A stretch of 64,000 nt of DNA, from contig JAHYIO010000036.1 in the NCBI GenBank assembly GCA_020543525.1, positions 1,054,001 to 1,118,000 on the forward strand, written 5' to 3'. The translations under genes were made by a program, and so were the position numbers. The DNA is from Coriolopsis trogii. Lineage: Eukaryota; Basidiomycota; Agaricomycetes; Polyporales; Polyporaceae. Positions 13,415-25,699 of the stretch are shown piece after piece (position 1 is the stretch's first letter; each line of letters starts with the position of its first letter). The notes beneath the pieces were generated by a model. The model was not told the origin of the DNA. It saw only the letters and a program-made list of their open reading frames with translations, and ran no database searches.

Positions 13415-14836
13415 GTCTGGTGCATAGAAGTACAGGAGAGAACGAGAGGGGGATTGGGGGGAATGTGAAGTCTGTGGTTGTGGCCTGAAGTGATCTCGCT
13501 GCTACTTCCACTATTACCCGGCGCCATCTGACGACCGCTTACATAAGCCATACCCACTTTGTCTCGCTCGCGTCTCTTGCCCCATCCCCAAACTTTGTCT
13601 CTGTTTGGCCACCACCCATCGACCATAGCCTACCCCGAACAACAAGAAACTCACGCAGCCTATTGTTGCTCTTTCGTGAAACATGAGACTCTTGGAGGCA
13701 CTTCCCATCACAAGCCGTCCAAAACACATCGCTCCACTCAGTGCGCACGCTCCAGGCACCACTGCATGGGAAGCAATCGACAGCTGGCTTCTACACCTTT
13801 GAGGATTCTCTGATACTTCAGGTCTCTATGGCTGGTGTCTAATTGATGGGACCTGTTCAATAGGGAACGCAACAACCAACGCCATGTTGGAGTTCTCGTC
13901 GATGAAGGCATATGCGTTCACTGACGATTTGGGAAGCAAAAGTGTGCAATATGTTATGCGCGCGGCTTCGTTCACAGAAGGCGATGTGGTTTCTCAGGTG
14001 AGTGCCTCTTAAATGCCACTGTACCCATGGAAAGGGACCGCAGAGGGCGATGAGAAGCGAAACTGCATCCGGGTGCCTTGACGCCGCTTTGCAATTCACC
14101 ACCGTGACCACTGACCACGGTCTCGGACGGTATTCCTGGTTTGACTCTGATATTCGGAACGAGGCTGTGTTTATGTTTAAGGGAAGCACAGCCTCTCACC
14201 AATGCTCAAAGCACAGCCTTGCGATATGTTTTCCTCCAGGTCTTAACTCTAGCTTCGACACCATCGCGTCATAATAGCAGCACGAGAACACCCTCGAGGT
14301 GACGCTTGCTAGACTGTACCTTCATCGGAAATATGAACGCCGCAATCTGTTGATTTCCTGTCTGTATCTTCAGGATATTCTTCGACCAGCATGATCACAG
14401 TGCTAGTTACTTTCAGGTATGTTATATGCCTCTAGAGGCCCTCCAAAGTCAACAGACAGTCAATAATCCTCCAGGTGCATATCTTGCTTTTTCGTGTCAA
14501 CCTTGGGTTGTAATCAGCATTACCGATCGGTGTTGCGCTTATTCAACAACAGTATTATTGCATATAGAGTACTCCGATGACCCCGTCCGTTCACGGCCCA
14601 AACAATGTGGCGAAGGGCATCTCTTTGCAAATTTGTAAAATGCGCTGATGTGGATAACTGTCAATCAATGCGGTATGACTGGGAAGGCATGTACCAGTGT
14701 ACGCGGTTGCCTGACCCGCGGCCTACGACGGCTAGCTATTAACGTACGCGTTCGTCCTCACTCATATAAAAAGTGTCTCGTGGTGACAGCAGCAGATCAA
14801 TTCCTTCTTCACTTTCACTCGCTGGCCTCCGCAGCC
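13415..14836. other. Intergenic region with TATA box before the sedolisin gene
   Basis: About 1.4 kb. TATAAAA at 14765-14771 lies 66 bases before the sedolisin ATG. Possible 5' exons of the minus-strand coiled-coil gene may lie at 13,430-13,750, where an in-frame MGGGQTE-type start with a GTAAGC donor can be spliced in. No other gene seen. Confidence 0.5.
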
Positions 14837-17264
14837 ATGTTGTTGACATCTTTCCTTCGACTTCTCAGTGCCACTGTAGCCGTCACTGCAATCGCCACCT
14901 GTGCATCAGCCTCCACCCTTGTGCGGCGCGATCACGGTAAAGGCACTCCCCGCGGATGGTCTCTCCATCGCAGAGCCGACCCCGAAGCCGTCTTGCCGCT
15001 CAAGTTCGCTCTCACGCAGTCGAACCTGCACAACCTTGACGCCTACCTCCTCGACGTTGCGGACCCGCATTCTCCCAACTATGGAAAGCACTGGACCCCC
15101 GAGAAGGTGGCGGAAACCTTCAGGCCTTCTCGACAATCGGTCGACACTGTTCGCTCGTGGCTACTGAACGACGCCGCAATCGAGGAGCACAAGATCAGGC
15201 TCAGCCCGGACAGCAGCGCTGTGCACGTCGACCTCACTGTCTCGGAGGCAGAGAGGCTCCTTGGAGCACAGTACTACGTCTACCAGAGCGAGGACGGCAG
15301 GGAGCATGTGGGGTGCCATCAAGGATACCAATTGCCCGAGCATGTTTCCAAGCACGTCGACATCGTGTGGCCGACGGTGCACTTTGGCAACCCCCGTCTG
15401 ACGCGAAGGGCCGGGAAGGACTCAAAGAAATATGGTCGGCCGACTGGCGCACCCAAGCAGCTTGCCAGTGTGAGTGTCCTGCTTTCACTGAGCATGCACG
15501 AGAACCATACAGACGAGCCTTGTTGTGTAGGCAGACGCTATGGCTCCCGGCAACTGTGACAAGGGCACCACGCTGGACTGTCTGCGTGCGCTGTACAACT
15601 TTGACTACGAGTTCGTGTCGACGGACAAGAACACGGTCGGAGTCTGTGAGTATGATCCCGTCAGTGTCGCCGTTCTCTTCTGCTAAGCTGATCGTACTTG
15701 CAGTGGAGCTTGCAAACAACGTCTTCCTCCAGAGCGACCTTGACGCGTTCTTCAAAAAGTACGATCCCGAGCAGGTGGGCCACAAGCCCATCTTCAACGG
15801 CATCGCCGGAGGTGCGTTCGTGCATAATGCTTCAAGAGTCTGACGCTGAAGGAGGAGCGCACAGGCCATCTGAATGCATCCGCGACCGACTTCGAGATCG
15901 GAGAAGCCACCATGGACCTGCAGCTCATGATGGGTCTCGTCGGCAAGAAACAAGACGTCCTGTACTATCAAGTCGGCCAGGAGGAAGACCTTGTCTCGTT
16001 CGAAGCTATCGGTGGTGGGCTCAATTCCACTGCCTCGCGCTCATTCCCTGCTGACGTCTATGAAGCCCTGATCGACAAGTTCTTTGCCGCGATTGACAAG
16101 GACTACTGCGCGAGGAGTGATGTGCAAGCTCTCGGTAAGCTACGATAGCTCCTGCGTACGGAGGGTTGCGCTTACGCGGCGGACGCCTGGACAGGCATCA
16201 AGGAGTGCGGTAACAAGCCCCGGGCTAACGTGGTGTCAATCTCGTACTTCACAAGCTTCGATGTAGACGACGACAGTATCCGCCCCGTCCTTGAGAGGCA
16301 GTGTGCCGAGTTTGGGAAGGTGCGCGCACCGACTTGGATGTATATGGAGAACGAGTATCTGACGCGAGAGCACGGTCTACAGCTCAGTCTCACAGGCATG
16401 ACATTCCTTGTCTCGTCCGGAGACAATGGTGTAGCCGGCAACCACCCTCAGGGAACTTGCGACACCACCGCCATCGATGTGGGAGACGCCCTCACTGAGA
16501 AGCCAGGACAGTTCCTTCCCATCTACCCTGCGTCATGTCCCTACGTGACTGCTGTAGGTGCGACTGCTGTGACTCCGGGTTCATCGGTGAGTTACTCACG
16601 GTTGTGTCATGGTGTATTGCTTACGATTTTGCTCCACAGGTCACGGACCCGGAGGCGGCGACATTTGACTTCTTCTCGGGAGGAGGATTTTCAAACATCT
16701 TCCCTCGTCCAAGCTACCAGCAGCGTCAAGTGGACAGCTACCTGAAGAACTTCGCTCCCCCTTACCCTGCCGATACCTTCAACCGAACCGGCCGGGCGTA
16801 TCCCGACATTGCGGCGAACGGGTGAGGCATCTACCACACAACCAAAAGGAGAATGCATCATACTCAAGAGCATTGTCCCAGATTCCCCACTGTCGTCGTG
16901 ACCGGCGGGCAGCCGACGACGAGCGGAGGAACGTCCGCTGCAGCGCCCATCATCGCGTCCCTCATCGCAGCCGTGAACGACGCCCGCATCGCGGCCGGCA
17001 AGGCTCCCGTCGGCTTCATCAACCCCGCAGTACGTTTCCCCCCATCCACGCGGCGCCTGCGTCCGTCCGACGGTGCACTGACATACCGGGCTCTGACAGC
17101 TCTACTCGCCCCATTTCGCACAATCGTTCAATGACATCAGGATCGGGGCGAACCCGGCCTGCGGACTCTGGGGCTTCCCTACCGCGAAGGGCTGGGATCC
17201 GGTGACGGGTCTCGGTACGCCCAACTTCAAACTTCTGCTCGACCGCTTCATGGCCTTGCCTTGA
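14837..17264 (+). CDS. Secreted sedolisin (S53 serine-carboxyl peptidase), grifolisin/TPP1-like
   Basis: An acid-active secreted protease by family. Exon 1 (14837-15469) encodes a signal peptide (MLLTSFLRLLSATVAV...ASA) and the pro-domain (SPNYGKHWTPEKVAETF). Further exons: 15531-15645, 15704-about 15811, about 15852-16134, 16195-16586, 16640-16821, 16882-17029, 17100-17264. Catalytic landmarks are present: Glu and Asp in GEATMDLQLMMG, oxyanion Asp in VSSGDNGVAG, and Ser in TTSGGTSAAAP. The calcium-site text is YPDIAANG. Complete in length and active-site residues, except that the junction near 15,811-15,852 does not keep frame with a normal-size intron (see findings). A TATA box and no other gene lie directly upstream. 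Confidence 0.88.
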
Positions 17265-19928
17265 AGCTGCCAGGACGGGAGATTGTGGGACTCTGGGGAG
17301 CCTCGGCGCGCATTGACGGACCTATGGCACTTTTGATTTGAACTTGGGTACTCATTATTTGCGCTTAATTATATTAATGAACCCCCGTAACCTATCCCGA
17401 TCTCTGCCACGGTCCTGCTCGATATCGTGCGCGAGCATGCAGAGACTTCAACTCTCGGGGTCTTCATGCAATTCACTCCTACAAGAACCGCGCGCGCAAC
17501 GCTCGCAACAGCACGCAAAGGACCCGGCGGTGGTGCATGCATCCCGGCCGCCTCGTTGCGCATCCAAGCCGGTGGTCCGTTTCTTGTCCAGAACGCTGCT
17601 GTTCGCTTCAAACCTTGTTTTTTCTCGACAACCAGGGTTGGCGTGCACATGCACAGTCCTTCGCCAGAGGGACCGCTGGCCTCTTTGCCGACTTGAAGAC
17701 AGTCACTGTTGACGTTCAATATTCAACGTTCAACATTCAGTATTCCCCGTATGCAGTACTGCGCGCTAGTTCTTACTAGGGTCACAAGGCCCGGATGGGA
17801 CATACGTCTTCGTACTATAGCTATCCGCACCGATCTCAGCGCGGTCCTACCGTCCTAGGACGCGCTCCAGAGAGCGGCAACCGGTGCGGTACTCTTTGAC
17901 CTATACAGGCTGCTCGACAGCGCAGCCGCGTACGCGTCTGTCGAAGCTGCATACAGTCATCCTGAACTTGCGTGTCTCGGGACGCTCGTCCAGCGTCCGA
18001 GGTTGCTTGTCGCGCTCATGTCGCTTCCCTGAAGTCGTGGTGGTCAGAGGGGCGGTCATAGGGGCTCGAGATAGTGCTTGGCGAGCATCATCGTTCAAGT
18101 CGCCGCTGCTTCTGGAGGCCTCTAGAGTCTAGACTAGAGGCTATGTATGCGCCCTCGAGTTCGAGTATCCTCGCAGACTCGAGCTCATCGCTACGCTGAC
18201 GATGTCACACAGCGACGAGCGCGACAAGCGGCTCCCGTTGATACCGGGGCTTTGCTTGGAATGTTGGTCTACAGCGCGGTATTCGCAGGACTGACGAGTT
18301 CACAGAGACTCACAGTTGCATGTATGCACTTCTTGCTATGGTAGCTGTGCTGAGTGTGCGGTGCAAATGTGCATGCCCCATCACTCCCACAAGGCTAAGG
18401 CACAAAGCCACCGCAATTAGTTACTGAACGCCAGCGATATATGAGATCATGTATAAGTATCAAAGTCCTGCACGTCGCACCGCTGTCAAGACCGCCCTTG
18501 CGCTAGTAGAAGATGCCGCTTGATTGCGAGTCAAGTCGAAGATCTCGCGCTCGCTGTCAGCATGTCTTGAAGTCAGCGCGGCATGGGACGTACTAGGATG
18601 CATCGTGGTCCATCATGGGTTCGCCCTTGTACGAACTCGAACCAACTCTTGCCCGGGAGGGGCGGGACGCGCCGAGGATCGAGGGAGAAGTCAGGCACGC
18701 AGGAAAAGCCGGTCGACGCGCTCCGGCCGTCCGACGTGATCGAGCTCGGTGGCGAGGTTCTAGGCGCCGAGTGTGACCGAGAAGAACAGGTCTTTGAACT
18801 ATTATATGTGGGACACCGTCGCTGGAATTCGCTACAGTGGTTCCAGCAACACTCGTAGTAGTCCGAGACCAGCGTGCGTCGAGGGCAGGTTCCGCGGAAC
18901 CCTGTATGGGCGAAACGCATGCATCGGCGCGCCCGTGTGGTGGATTCGAGTCAAGTTCATATCAATGCATCACAGCTTCACTATGTACTTTGGAGAAAGG
19001 AGTCTGTGCTCGGCTCGTGCCACAGGCCCCGGAAGTGCATGAGCGTCTCCCAGCCGAACGCCTGCCTGATAGTCGCGGCGTGGAGTCAAGCTGGTCCGAT
19101 AGTGGGATGAAAAGGAGATGCGAGTGAGATTGTCTAGACCAAATGGAACATATAGGTGTTTATCGATGGCATGTTGCATTGCTGGAAACACACGAACAAC
19201 TGACTTTGGCCCCACTTGCATACTCGTTGAAGCTGGCAGAAGGTTGGAGCGGATGAGTCGTTGACCGGGAGTCGAGCGGAAGGAAGACAGTCGGCAGGGA
19301 CGGCTTGGAGGCATGGATGCATGGAGAAGCGCTAAGTAGTGGTCCCTAAGCGAACGCTCCGAGCATTGGGGCGAATAATGTGTCCTGTCTTCTGCTGTAG
19401 GTCGGGACGATGTGGGAAGGCGCACGAGGAGGCGGAGATGATGTGGAAGAGAGACAAGAGAGGGATGCGGGGAAAGGGACAAGCTTAAAGTGTAACGGAT
19501 CAAGAAGTCGAAGAAAGTGCTCTCGTATACTTACACGAAAGTGACATCATGTCCTGACGCCATAATATGTATGGAGCACCATCAACTCGGTTGCTAACCG
19601 ACGCTTGTGACGCTGCCTGCCCATGCACTCGAGTGAGACCCAGCTGGTGGCGATAGGCCACAGTGGGCGTTGGGCGCAAATTGAGCGGAGGGTGAGATAG
19701 ATCGTGATGGGAGCGCACGGCACCGGGGTGGTGGCGGAGGAAAGAGAGAAGTGGGCGCAGGATGCGAGTTTACGAGAGGGACGACACCGCCACCAACGTT
19801 GGCGCGTACGGGAGGGCCGGGGCGTGGGATGAGGTAATTCATAAGAGTGAACGCTCTCTGCACGCTCGCCATGTCTCCGCCCTCCTCGCTCTCTCCGTAA
19901 ACGGTGCCCCTCCTCTCGCGCTCTCGCC
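17265..19928. other. Large intergenic region, no gene seen
   Basis: About 2.7 kb without a supportable coding pattern on either strand. It holds a perfect 8-bp inverted repeat (GCCTCTAG/CTAGAGGC, 18118-18141). tRNA B-box-like strings near 18,630 were rejected. It may contain the sedolisin 3' UTR and the distal promoter of the next gene. Confidence 0.5.
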
Positions 19929-22294
19929 ATGCCTGTCCCAACAAAACCAGCGGACCGCCCTCTTCCTCCCATCCCCTCCGCCTGGCGTGCTCCCCCCCGC
20001 AGACAGCAGGACTCCACCGTGCTCCCCATGCTCCGTCCCGATCCCCCTTCCTTGCCCTCTCTGCCTCGTCCAACCCGACGCTCCCGCCTCATGCTTTTTC
20101 GCGCACTCCAGGAGCCATCCCTCCTCGCCTTCTTCCTCCATCGTACCTCATGGCCAGACTTTCATGCCCTCCTCAACACCTCCCGCGAACTTCGCCATAA
20201 ACTCTGGGCAAGGGACGAACTCAGAGACGTCATCATCGCTCATTACATACCCGCCTACACCTACGCTCTCGACTTGTGCACCATCGATTGCAAGTCCACT
20301 ATACCCGTAGACTTTCATCAGTTTGCATTGCTCAGTACGTCCCACGATTTTTCCTACCTCCATCCTCAATCAATTCGCCCTCTGCATCCATAGTGACGTC
20401 GCAACAAGTCCCCCTGCACGCATACCCAATGCATACCATACTTTTCCTAAACAAACTCGCCCAGGGCGCGAACGATTCCAAGCTCCAGAAAGGCTGTATG
20501 CGCCTAGCGTCTCTCACCCTCGCCCACTCTCGCTTCATCCTCTTCCTACAATCCCTCGTCCACAGCGGCTCGCCCTCTCCCTCATCGGACATAGACGAAC
20601 TGGACGATGTCATAGGATCGCCCCGTCTCACGTCGCTACGCTCACCGCAGCCAACAGGCGTCCGCGAGCTCGTGTTTCCTGCACCCCTTTCGGCCATAGG
20701 CGCCGATGACTCCCCCACCGACGACGTACGCTCTGCACTATCTGGTCCATCCAAGACCGCGCCCAGACGACTGCTCAGCAGATCGAGCAGCGCCATTCGC
20801 AACGGACTCTCGTCTCCCAATGGCCGCGCGGCCTCGCTCAGCCCGTCCCGCTCATCCTCAATAGCTGAAACGATTCCGCGCAGCAAGCGAGTCGGCATTT
20901 CGTCCATCTTCCACAGGTCGAGGATACCCCCTCCGCCCCCTTCGGCCGATCCGCTTGCGCTCAAACTCTATTCGGGAAGCTGGCGCCGTACCCTCCCTCC
21001 TCACAAGCGCCAGAGCATCCCATTCTGCGCAGATGAAGATGGATGGCCATCTTCGCAAGACGGCGAACCCAAGATGCCTCGCCGTCGATTCGCCTCAATT
21101 GGATACTCGAGCGACTCTTCGCTTTCCAGCCCTTCGTCGATCTCCCGCACAAACACCGAATCCGAAGGAAGCTCGTCTCGGAATCGAGGCCATCGGCGCG
21201 CCGCTACTTCCTCCGTACCGGACTCTGGTTTGCCAGGCTCCAGCTCCCGTACGTCCAGCTCTCCAGAGTCACCGCCTTTCGCAGCGCCGAGGGGCTCGCC
21301 CGCCCACGACCTCTATCTTGCGACGTCTCGCGTGCGCGCTCCGGTGCTCCGTGTCTTTGTCCCGTGCTCAGAGCTGGACGAAGCAGCGATTATGTCGTGC
21401 GAGGATCAGCTCATACGCGCAGGCCTGTGGGAACACCTTTCCGACGGAGACATCGTTTGCAACTTTGGCTACGTCCCGCCCGTCGCATCGCCCCAGTCAT
21501 CGGATGATGGCTCCGCACAGGCCAGCGGAGCGAACGAGGACGCGAACAGGCAGAAATGGCTCATGTTCAATGGGTACTGCCTTGTGCCGTACATCCCGCC
21601 GAGCCCTCCTCCGCTCGAGAACCCGCTGACGCTCCCATCACCGTTTTATTTCGCGGACATCCTGCCCGCGTTCATGAACCCCGTGTTTGTGCTTGCGCTC
21701 CCGCAGCAGGCGTCCGCATCACCGCAAGGTTCGCGGCCGGGCACGGCGAACGGGAGCGGGAGCGGGAGCAGGCAGTCGCGTCTGACCATCTACGAGCCGA
21801 TGCACGAGATGAAGCTCGTGAACATCCAGACGCGCGTTCCGAGCCCCCACTCTCCCACCGGCTTCGCGTTGGTGCGCAAGTACATGTGGCTCGCGCGCGT
21901 GCCGTACGTCGGGCCCGGCAGCGGGACGGAAGCGGGCATGGCTCTGGGACGGGGGTGGCACGGCGAGTGGGTGCTGGAGGCGGAGGGCACGCGAGAAGGG
22001 AGGCAGAGCTTGATCGACGCGCTCAGCAATGGGACGAACGGCCCTGGGCTGAGGAAGAGGGGGCAGTGGGAGGTCGTACGAGAGAAGTGCGGGGGAGGAC
22101 GGCTGTGGCTGAAGTAAGTTGCCTGTTGCGGGCTGCATGCATGGCGTTTCTCTGGATGCTGACGCGTGTGCGGCCATCACAACAGATTGCAAGTTGCGAA
22201 CGTCGATGGATACATTGACACCCTCGTCCATCCACCCGAGCCCGCTGACTGGAAACCGCTTCCACAGGTGCCTGCTGGGAGGACATCACAATAG
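19929..22294 (+). CDS. Ser/Pro-rich 744-aa protein, function unknown
   Basis: Exons 19929-20334, 20394-22113 and 22186-22294. The apparent stop after LWLK sits inside a strong GTAAGT donor; splicing to 22186 keeps frame and adds a conserved-looking tail ([19 protein letters not shown]) ending at 22294. The N-terminus is Pro/Arg-rich, then comes an F-box-like helical stretch ([20 protein letters not shown]). The middle third is Ser-rich disorder with many SP and RS sites (possible phosphorylation). The C-terminal half looks folded ([57 protein letters not shown]). I do not recognise a named domain. The C-terminal segment looks like a conserved fungal hypothetical protein. The gene call is firm; the function is open. 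Confidence 0.8.
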
Positions 22295-23182
22295 GACCCT
22301 CCATTGACATTTTTTTCTTGAACTCTAAAGAGAGACCTCCGTATATGCATTACCCCCCCCCCCCCCCGGAGAACTGTAGCCAGCCCCTCAATTTGTGTAT
22401 AACCGCTATCCTTGCTTATTGTCGCCCGCACCGACTTCTCCTTGTGATCGGCCGGCCTCTTATTCCTTCCACACTCCCGCTCTACCTAGGTGCACCATAA
22501 TGTTTTGTCCTACCTCCACCTACACGTTCTCGTCGTGCTCCTGCTCGCCCCTTGCTTGTTCATGTTTATTCACTTGCGCTCCGCTTGGGCCCTTCCGTGC
22601 TTGACATTCTCTTCTCTTCAACATCACGTCGCAATGTGCTCCTCTGTCGTGCACATATACAAATACTGCATGGCCTCACCAATCGATCGGCATCGCTATA
22701 CTATACTACCTCTGCCCCGTTGTATTCCTATGCGTTGCATCTCTAGTAATCCGTACATACTTTCACACCTCCATACTAAAATGCAAAGTCGCGAATTACA
22801 TCCCGCCTATATAGCTGCATGCGCGTCTGGCATTGGGTGCAGTGGTTTCTGAGAAGGGGAGGTTATCACGCGCACGGCAGGCATTACGAAGGCCGGTGAT
22901 GCGTCCCCGCCGCTCCTTCGGGTACGCGACGCGGTCCATCAAGCATCATCGCATACACAAACTCAAACACCAGCTCAAGCGAGAGGATGGTTACACAACG
23001 TACTCATATGTATACTTATACGTACACTTCTCCTGCATACAAGGACCTCCGCTGTGGCACGCGTCAACAAGGCATGCGCTTCCTCGATCTCGCCTCCCTC
23101 CTTCCATCCAAATCTCCGCTCACCAGTGCGGTGCTGACCACCGAGTGCGTCCGCGCAACCCAAGTCTCCGTCTCCGACGCGC
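22295..23182. other. Intergenic region with C15 homopolymer
   Basis: About 0.9 kb between convergent genes. It carries a 15-base C run at about 22353-22367, prone to length error and polymorphism. No gene recognised. Confidence 0.5.
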
Positions 23183-24780
23183 TCAAGTGAGCGAGGTGAT
23201 GTCGGTGTTGACGAACTGCGCGACGTCGAAGCCGCCCTCGGGGCTCTGGACGAAGCCCGCCTTCTGCAGCACGCTGGAAAGAACCGCGTGGGACCCCGCG
23301 ACGGTCAGTTCCTGCCCGGACCAGCAGAAGGAAACGGGGCACGGACTCTAGGGTTTCCTCGATGACCTTGCGCGGGATCGCCGCGCAGTCTTGCGGGTAG
23401 CCCACCGTCTTGAGCCACGCCTGTCGCCCGCCCGTCCTCCTCGTCAGCGAACCGTCCTCGTGTCCGTGCGCACGTCCCGTACGCGTCTCATCTCAGGGAA
23501 GCACAGCACGCACAGGCCGGGAGACGCACCGTGATGTCCTGCTCGGGGTATCCGAACTTGTCCTTGATGAACGCGACGTCGGCGCGGGCGCGCTGCTCGG
23601 GCGCGTCGAACGCGCGGACGTGCGTCGTGAGCGTGTCGAGGAAGGGCTTGAGCGCCTCGGCGGGTGCGCGCGTGGGGTGCGCCGCGATGAGCCAGGACGG
23701 CCATGGGGTGGGGACCGAGCCGATCTACGTCGGCCGGGTCGACGCGGAGGGACGTGAGTCACGGTGATGAGTGTGGCGGGCGAGGGCGAGGGGAGCAAGG
23801 CGGATGCGTACGAAGCGGGCTTCGCCGGCGTCGACGAAGGGCTTGGTGGTGAACCACTCCCACATGAACGCGCTTGTCGAGCCGTCGTTGACCGAGTCGA
23901 GGAGCCCGCGGATGTCGTTGTTCACTTGGCGCGCGAGGGGGGCATGGGGCCCAAGTGAGTGTCCGTGTTTTGGTGCGGCCGAGCGTCGCGCACATGGCGG
24001 AACCTGAGGGAGCACATACCTTGGAACTTGAGCTCGTTCGTCGGCCAGCCTTGCTGAAGGGCCATCACGTACGCCATTGTCTGACTTCCACTGTGGATTA
24101 TCGACGTCAAAAACGTATGTGTAGTGACGAATTCTCGATGTCAGTGAAAGGAGTCGTTGAACCATACTTACCTGCCATAGCGCGAGATTCCGATGGTGGT
24201 CCCCTTAAGGTCCGAAATCGAGTTGTACTTAGAGTCCTTTCCAGTGATCACTGCCCTGTTGTTTCATCCATCAAGCGTCAGGTCAAATGGCATGCATGGG
24301 TAAAGCACGGGTGTCTGAAGAGGACAGGGAGACTCACCAGTTGAGCGGCGTGGTGACGTAGCTCCCGACAAGTTTGTACGCTTTGGAGCCCTTTGCGATG
24401 CCGGAGATGAGAGGATCGGTGAGAGCGCTGACATACACCGAGGTGAATATATTCCTGCTATGGTTTTGCAATAACTTGGAGGTGGACGTACATGGCGACG
24501 TCGATTTCATCCTTTTCTAGGCGACCGATAAGCTGGCCCGTACCGCCTGCAATCGGTATATAAGCGACGAATATGCGCGCACGACTTGAGCTGATGAGGA
24601 CGTACTTGGGCACTCGACCAGCGTGAAGGTCTTCCCGCCGTCTGCGTCTGCAAACTGCAAAAGGGGAGACGAGAAGTGTTCTCTCACTATCAAGAAGAAT
24701 TTGAACGCGATCAGATCTGGATCGGATGGGAGCATCCTTCATGAGCTTGAGGTCTTACCAAAGCCAATCCTAAGAGGCAT
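23183..24780 (-). CDS. PBP2/NMT1-THI5-like periplasmic-binding-fold protein (Ca3427-like)
   Basis: Ten exons, each phase checked: 24780-24759, 24686-24606, 24546-24492, 24427-24338, 24255-24172, 24090-24020, 23924-23812, 23724-23530, 23420-23347, 23273-23183; total 291 aa. The protein resembles the substrate-binding fold of bacterial ABC uptake systems. Key text: MPLRIGFVREHFSSPLLQFA, CPSGTGQLIGRLEKDEIDVA, ALTDPLISGIAKGSKAYKLV, GISRYGSGSQTMAYVMALQQ, MWEWFTTKPFVDAGEARF, PTPWPSWLIAAHP. No signal peptide or membrane span is visible, so it is probably intracellular. By fold it could bind a small ligand related to thiamin or taurine metabolism; the ligand is unknown. Nine introns in under 900 coding bases is extreme even here. 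Confidence 0.88.
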
Positions 24781-25699
24781 CGTCGTGGTACGGAGTCAAG
24801 AAGCGCACTTGTCGGTCGGTTTCCAAGGTACACTACAATTATTGCGAAGCTACTTTCCCAGGTATACGGAGAACAGTAAGCTCACGATGACGACAGATCT
24901 AATCTAATCTTCCCCGATCGTTACGGTGCGATGTCATTATAGATTGACGGAGTTCTGCTATGTAAATTCTGCAAAGGATTCTCCTGGTGATCTGTTAATG
25001 TCGGTCCAGCAGGCAGCAGTTTTTGTTAAACTCATGACTGCCCACAACCGTCTGTGAGTGCTTCGCCTCCTCCCTTGGCGCATATATTCCCGGCCCCAGC
25101 AGACCATTCTCACCCCTCACCTCCCCTGTGATGATGGAACACTTCATGTACCGCCGAGTGTCTCGTGGGGAGCATATGGAGATGTCTTCTGAAAGGGGTG
25201 CCTCCTGCCTCAAGGCCCCAACATTTGCGCAAAGAGAACACATTGCTCGCACGATGCTAGAACACCCTTGCAGTCCCTCCTATATCATGGGCGGATATGG
25301 TGGGTTGACGTGGACCTTGGCTTTGTGAACCTGCTCGAGACTGGGGAAATGAAGTCACATTGTGTACATGTGTGTTGGCCGACGCCTCAAGTGCGCAATG
25401 AGTGTCGAGCGAGGTTGAGAGTAGAAGAAGAGCCAGAGCGAGGGTGAGACGGCGAGGAGTGTCTTCGCAGGTGAGTGATATCGATGATGTCAGAAGCACA
25501 TGGCGGTGGAGTGGCCGTCTCGCGCTGGGCCACGTGCTGCGAAAGAACGGGCAGGCGGGGCCGGATTTGGGAAGAGGAGGTCAGTTGCGGACGACGATCA
25601 GCTGGACGCTCACAGTCTCTGGAACGGCACAGAACGCTTGTCTCTTGCTTCTCGCCGTCGCATGTCTCCTCTCCTCCGTCATCTTCCTCATCCTCTCCC
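24781..25699. other. Divergent intergenic region
   Basis: About 0.9 kb between the minus-strand binding-fold gene and the plus-strand PH-domain gene. The last 100 bases before 25700 are CT-rich (ctcctccgtcatcttcctca), as expected of a promoter. No gene recognised. Confidence 0.45.

Noticed and set aside
15775..15851. 77-nt intron in the sedolisin using GTGGGC at 15775
   Set aside because: It keeps phase but deletes VGHKPIFNGIAGG, which matches conserved family text. Kept as an alternative explanation only.
18620..18960. tRNA B-box-like strings (GGTTCGAGTTC on the minus strand; GGATTCGAGTC on the plus strand)
   Set aside because: No matching A box at the right distance and no cloverleaf could be folded by eye.
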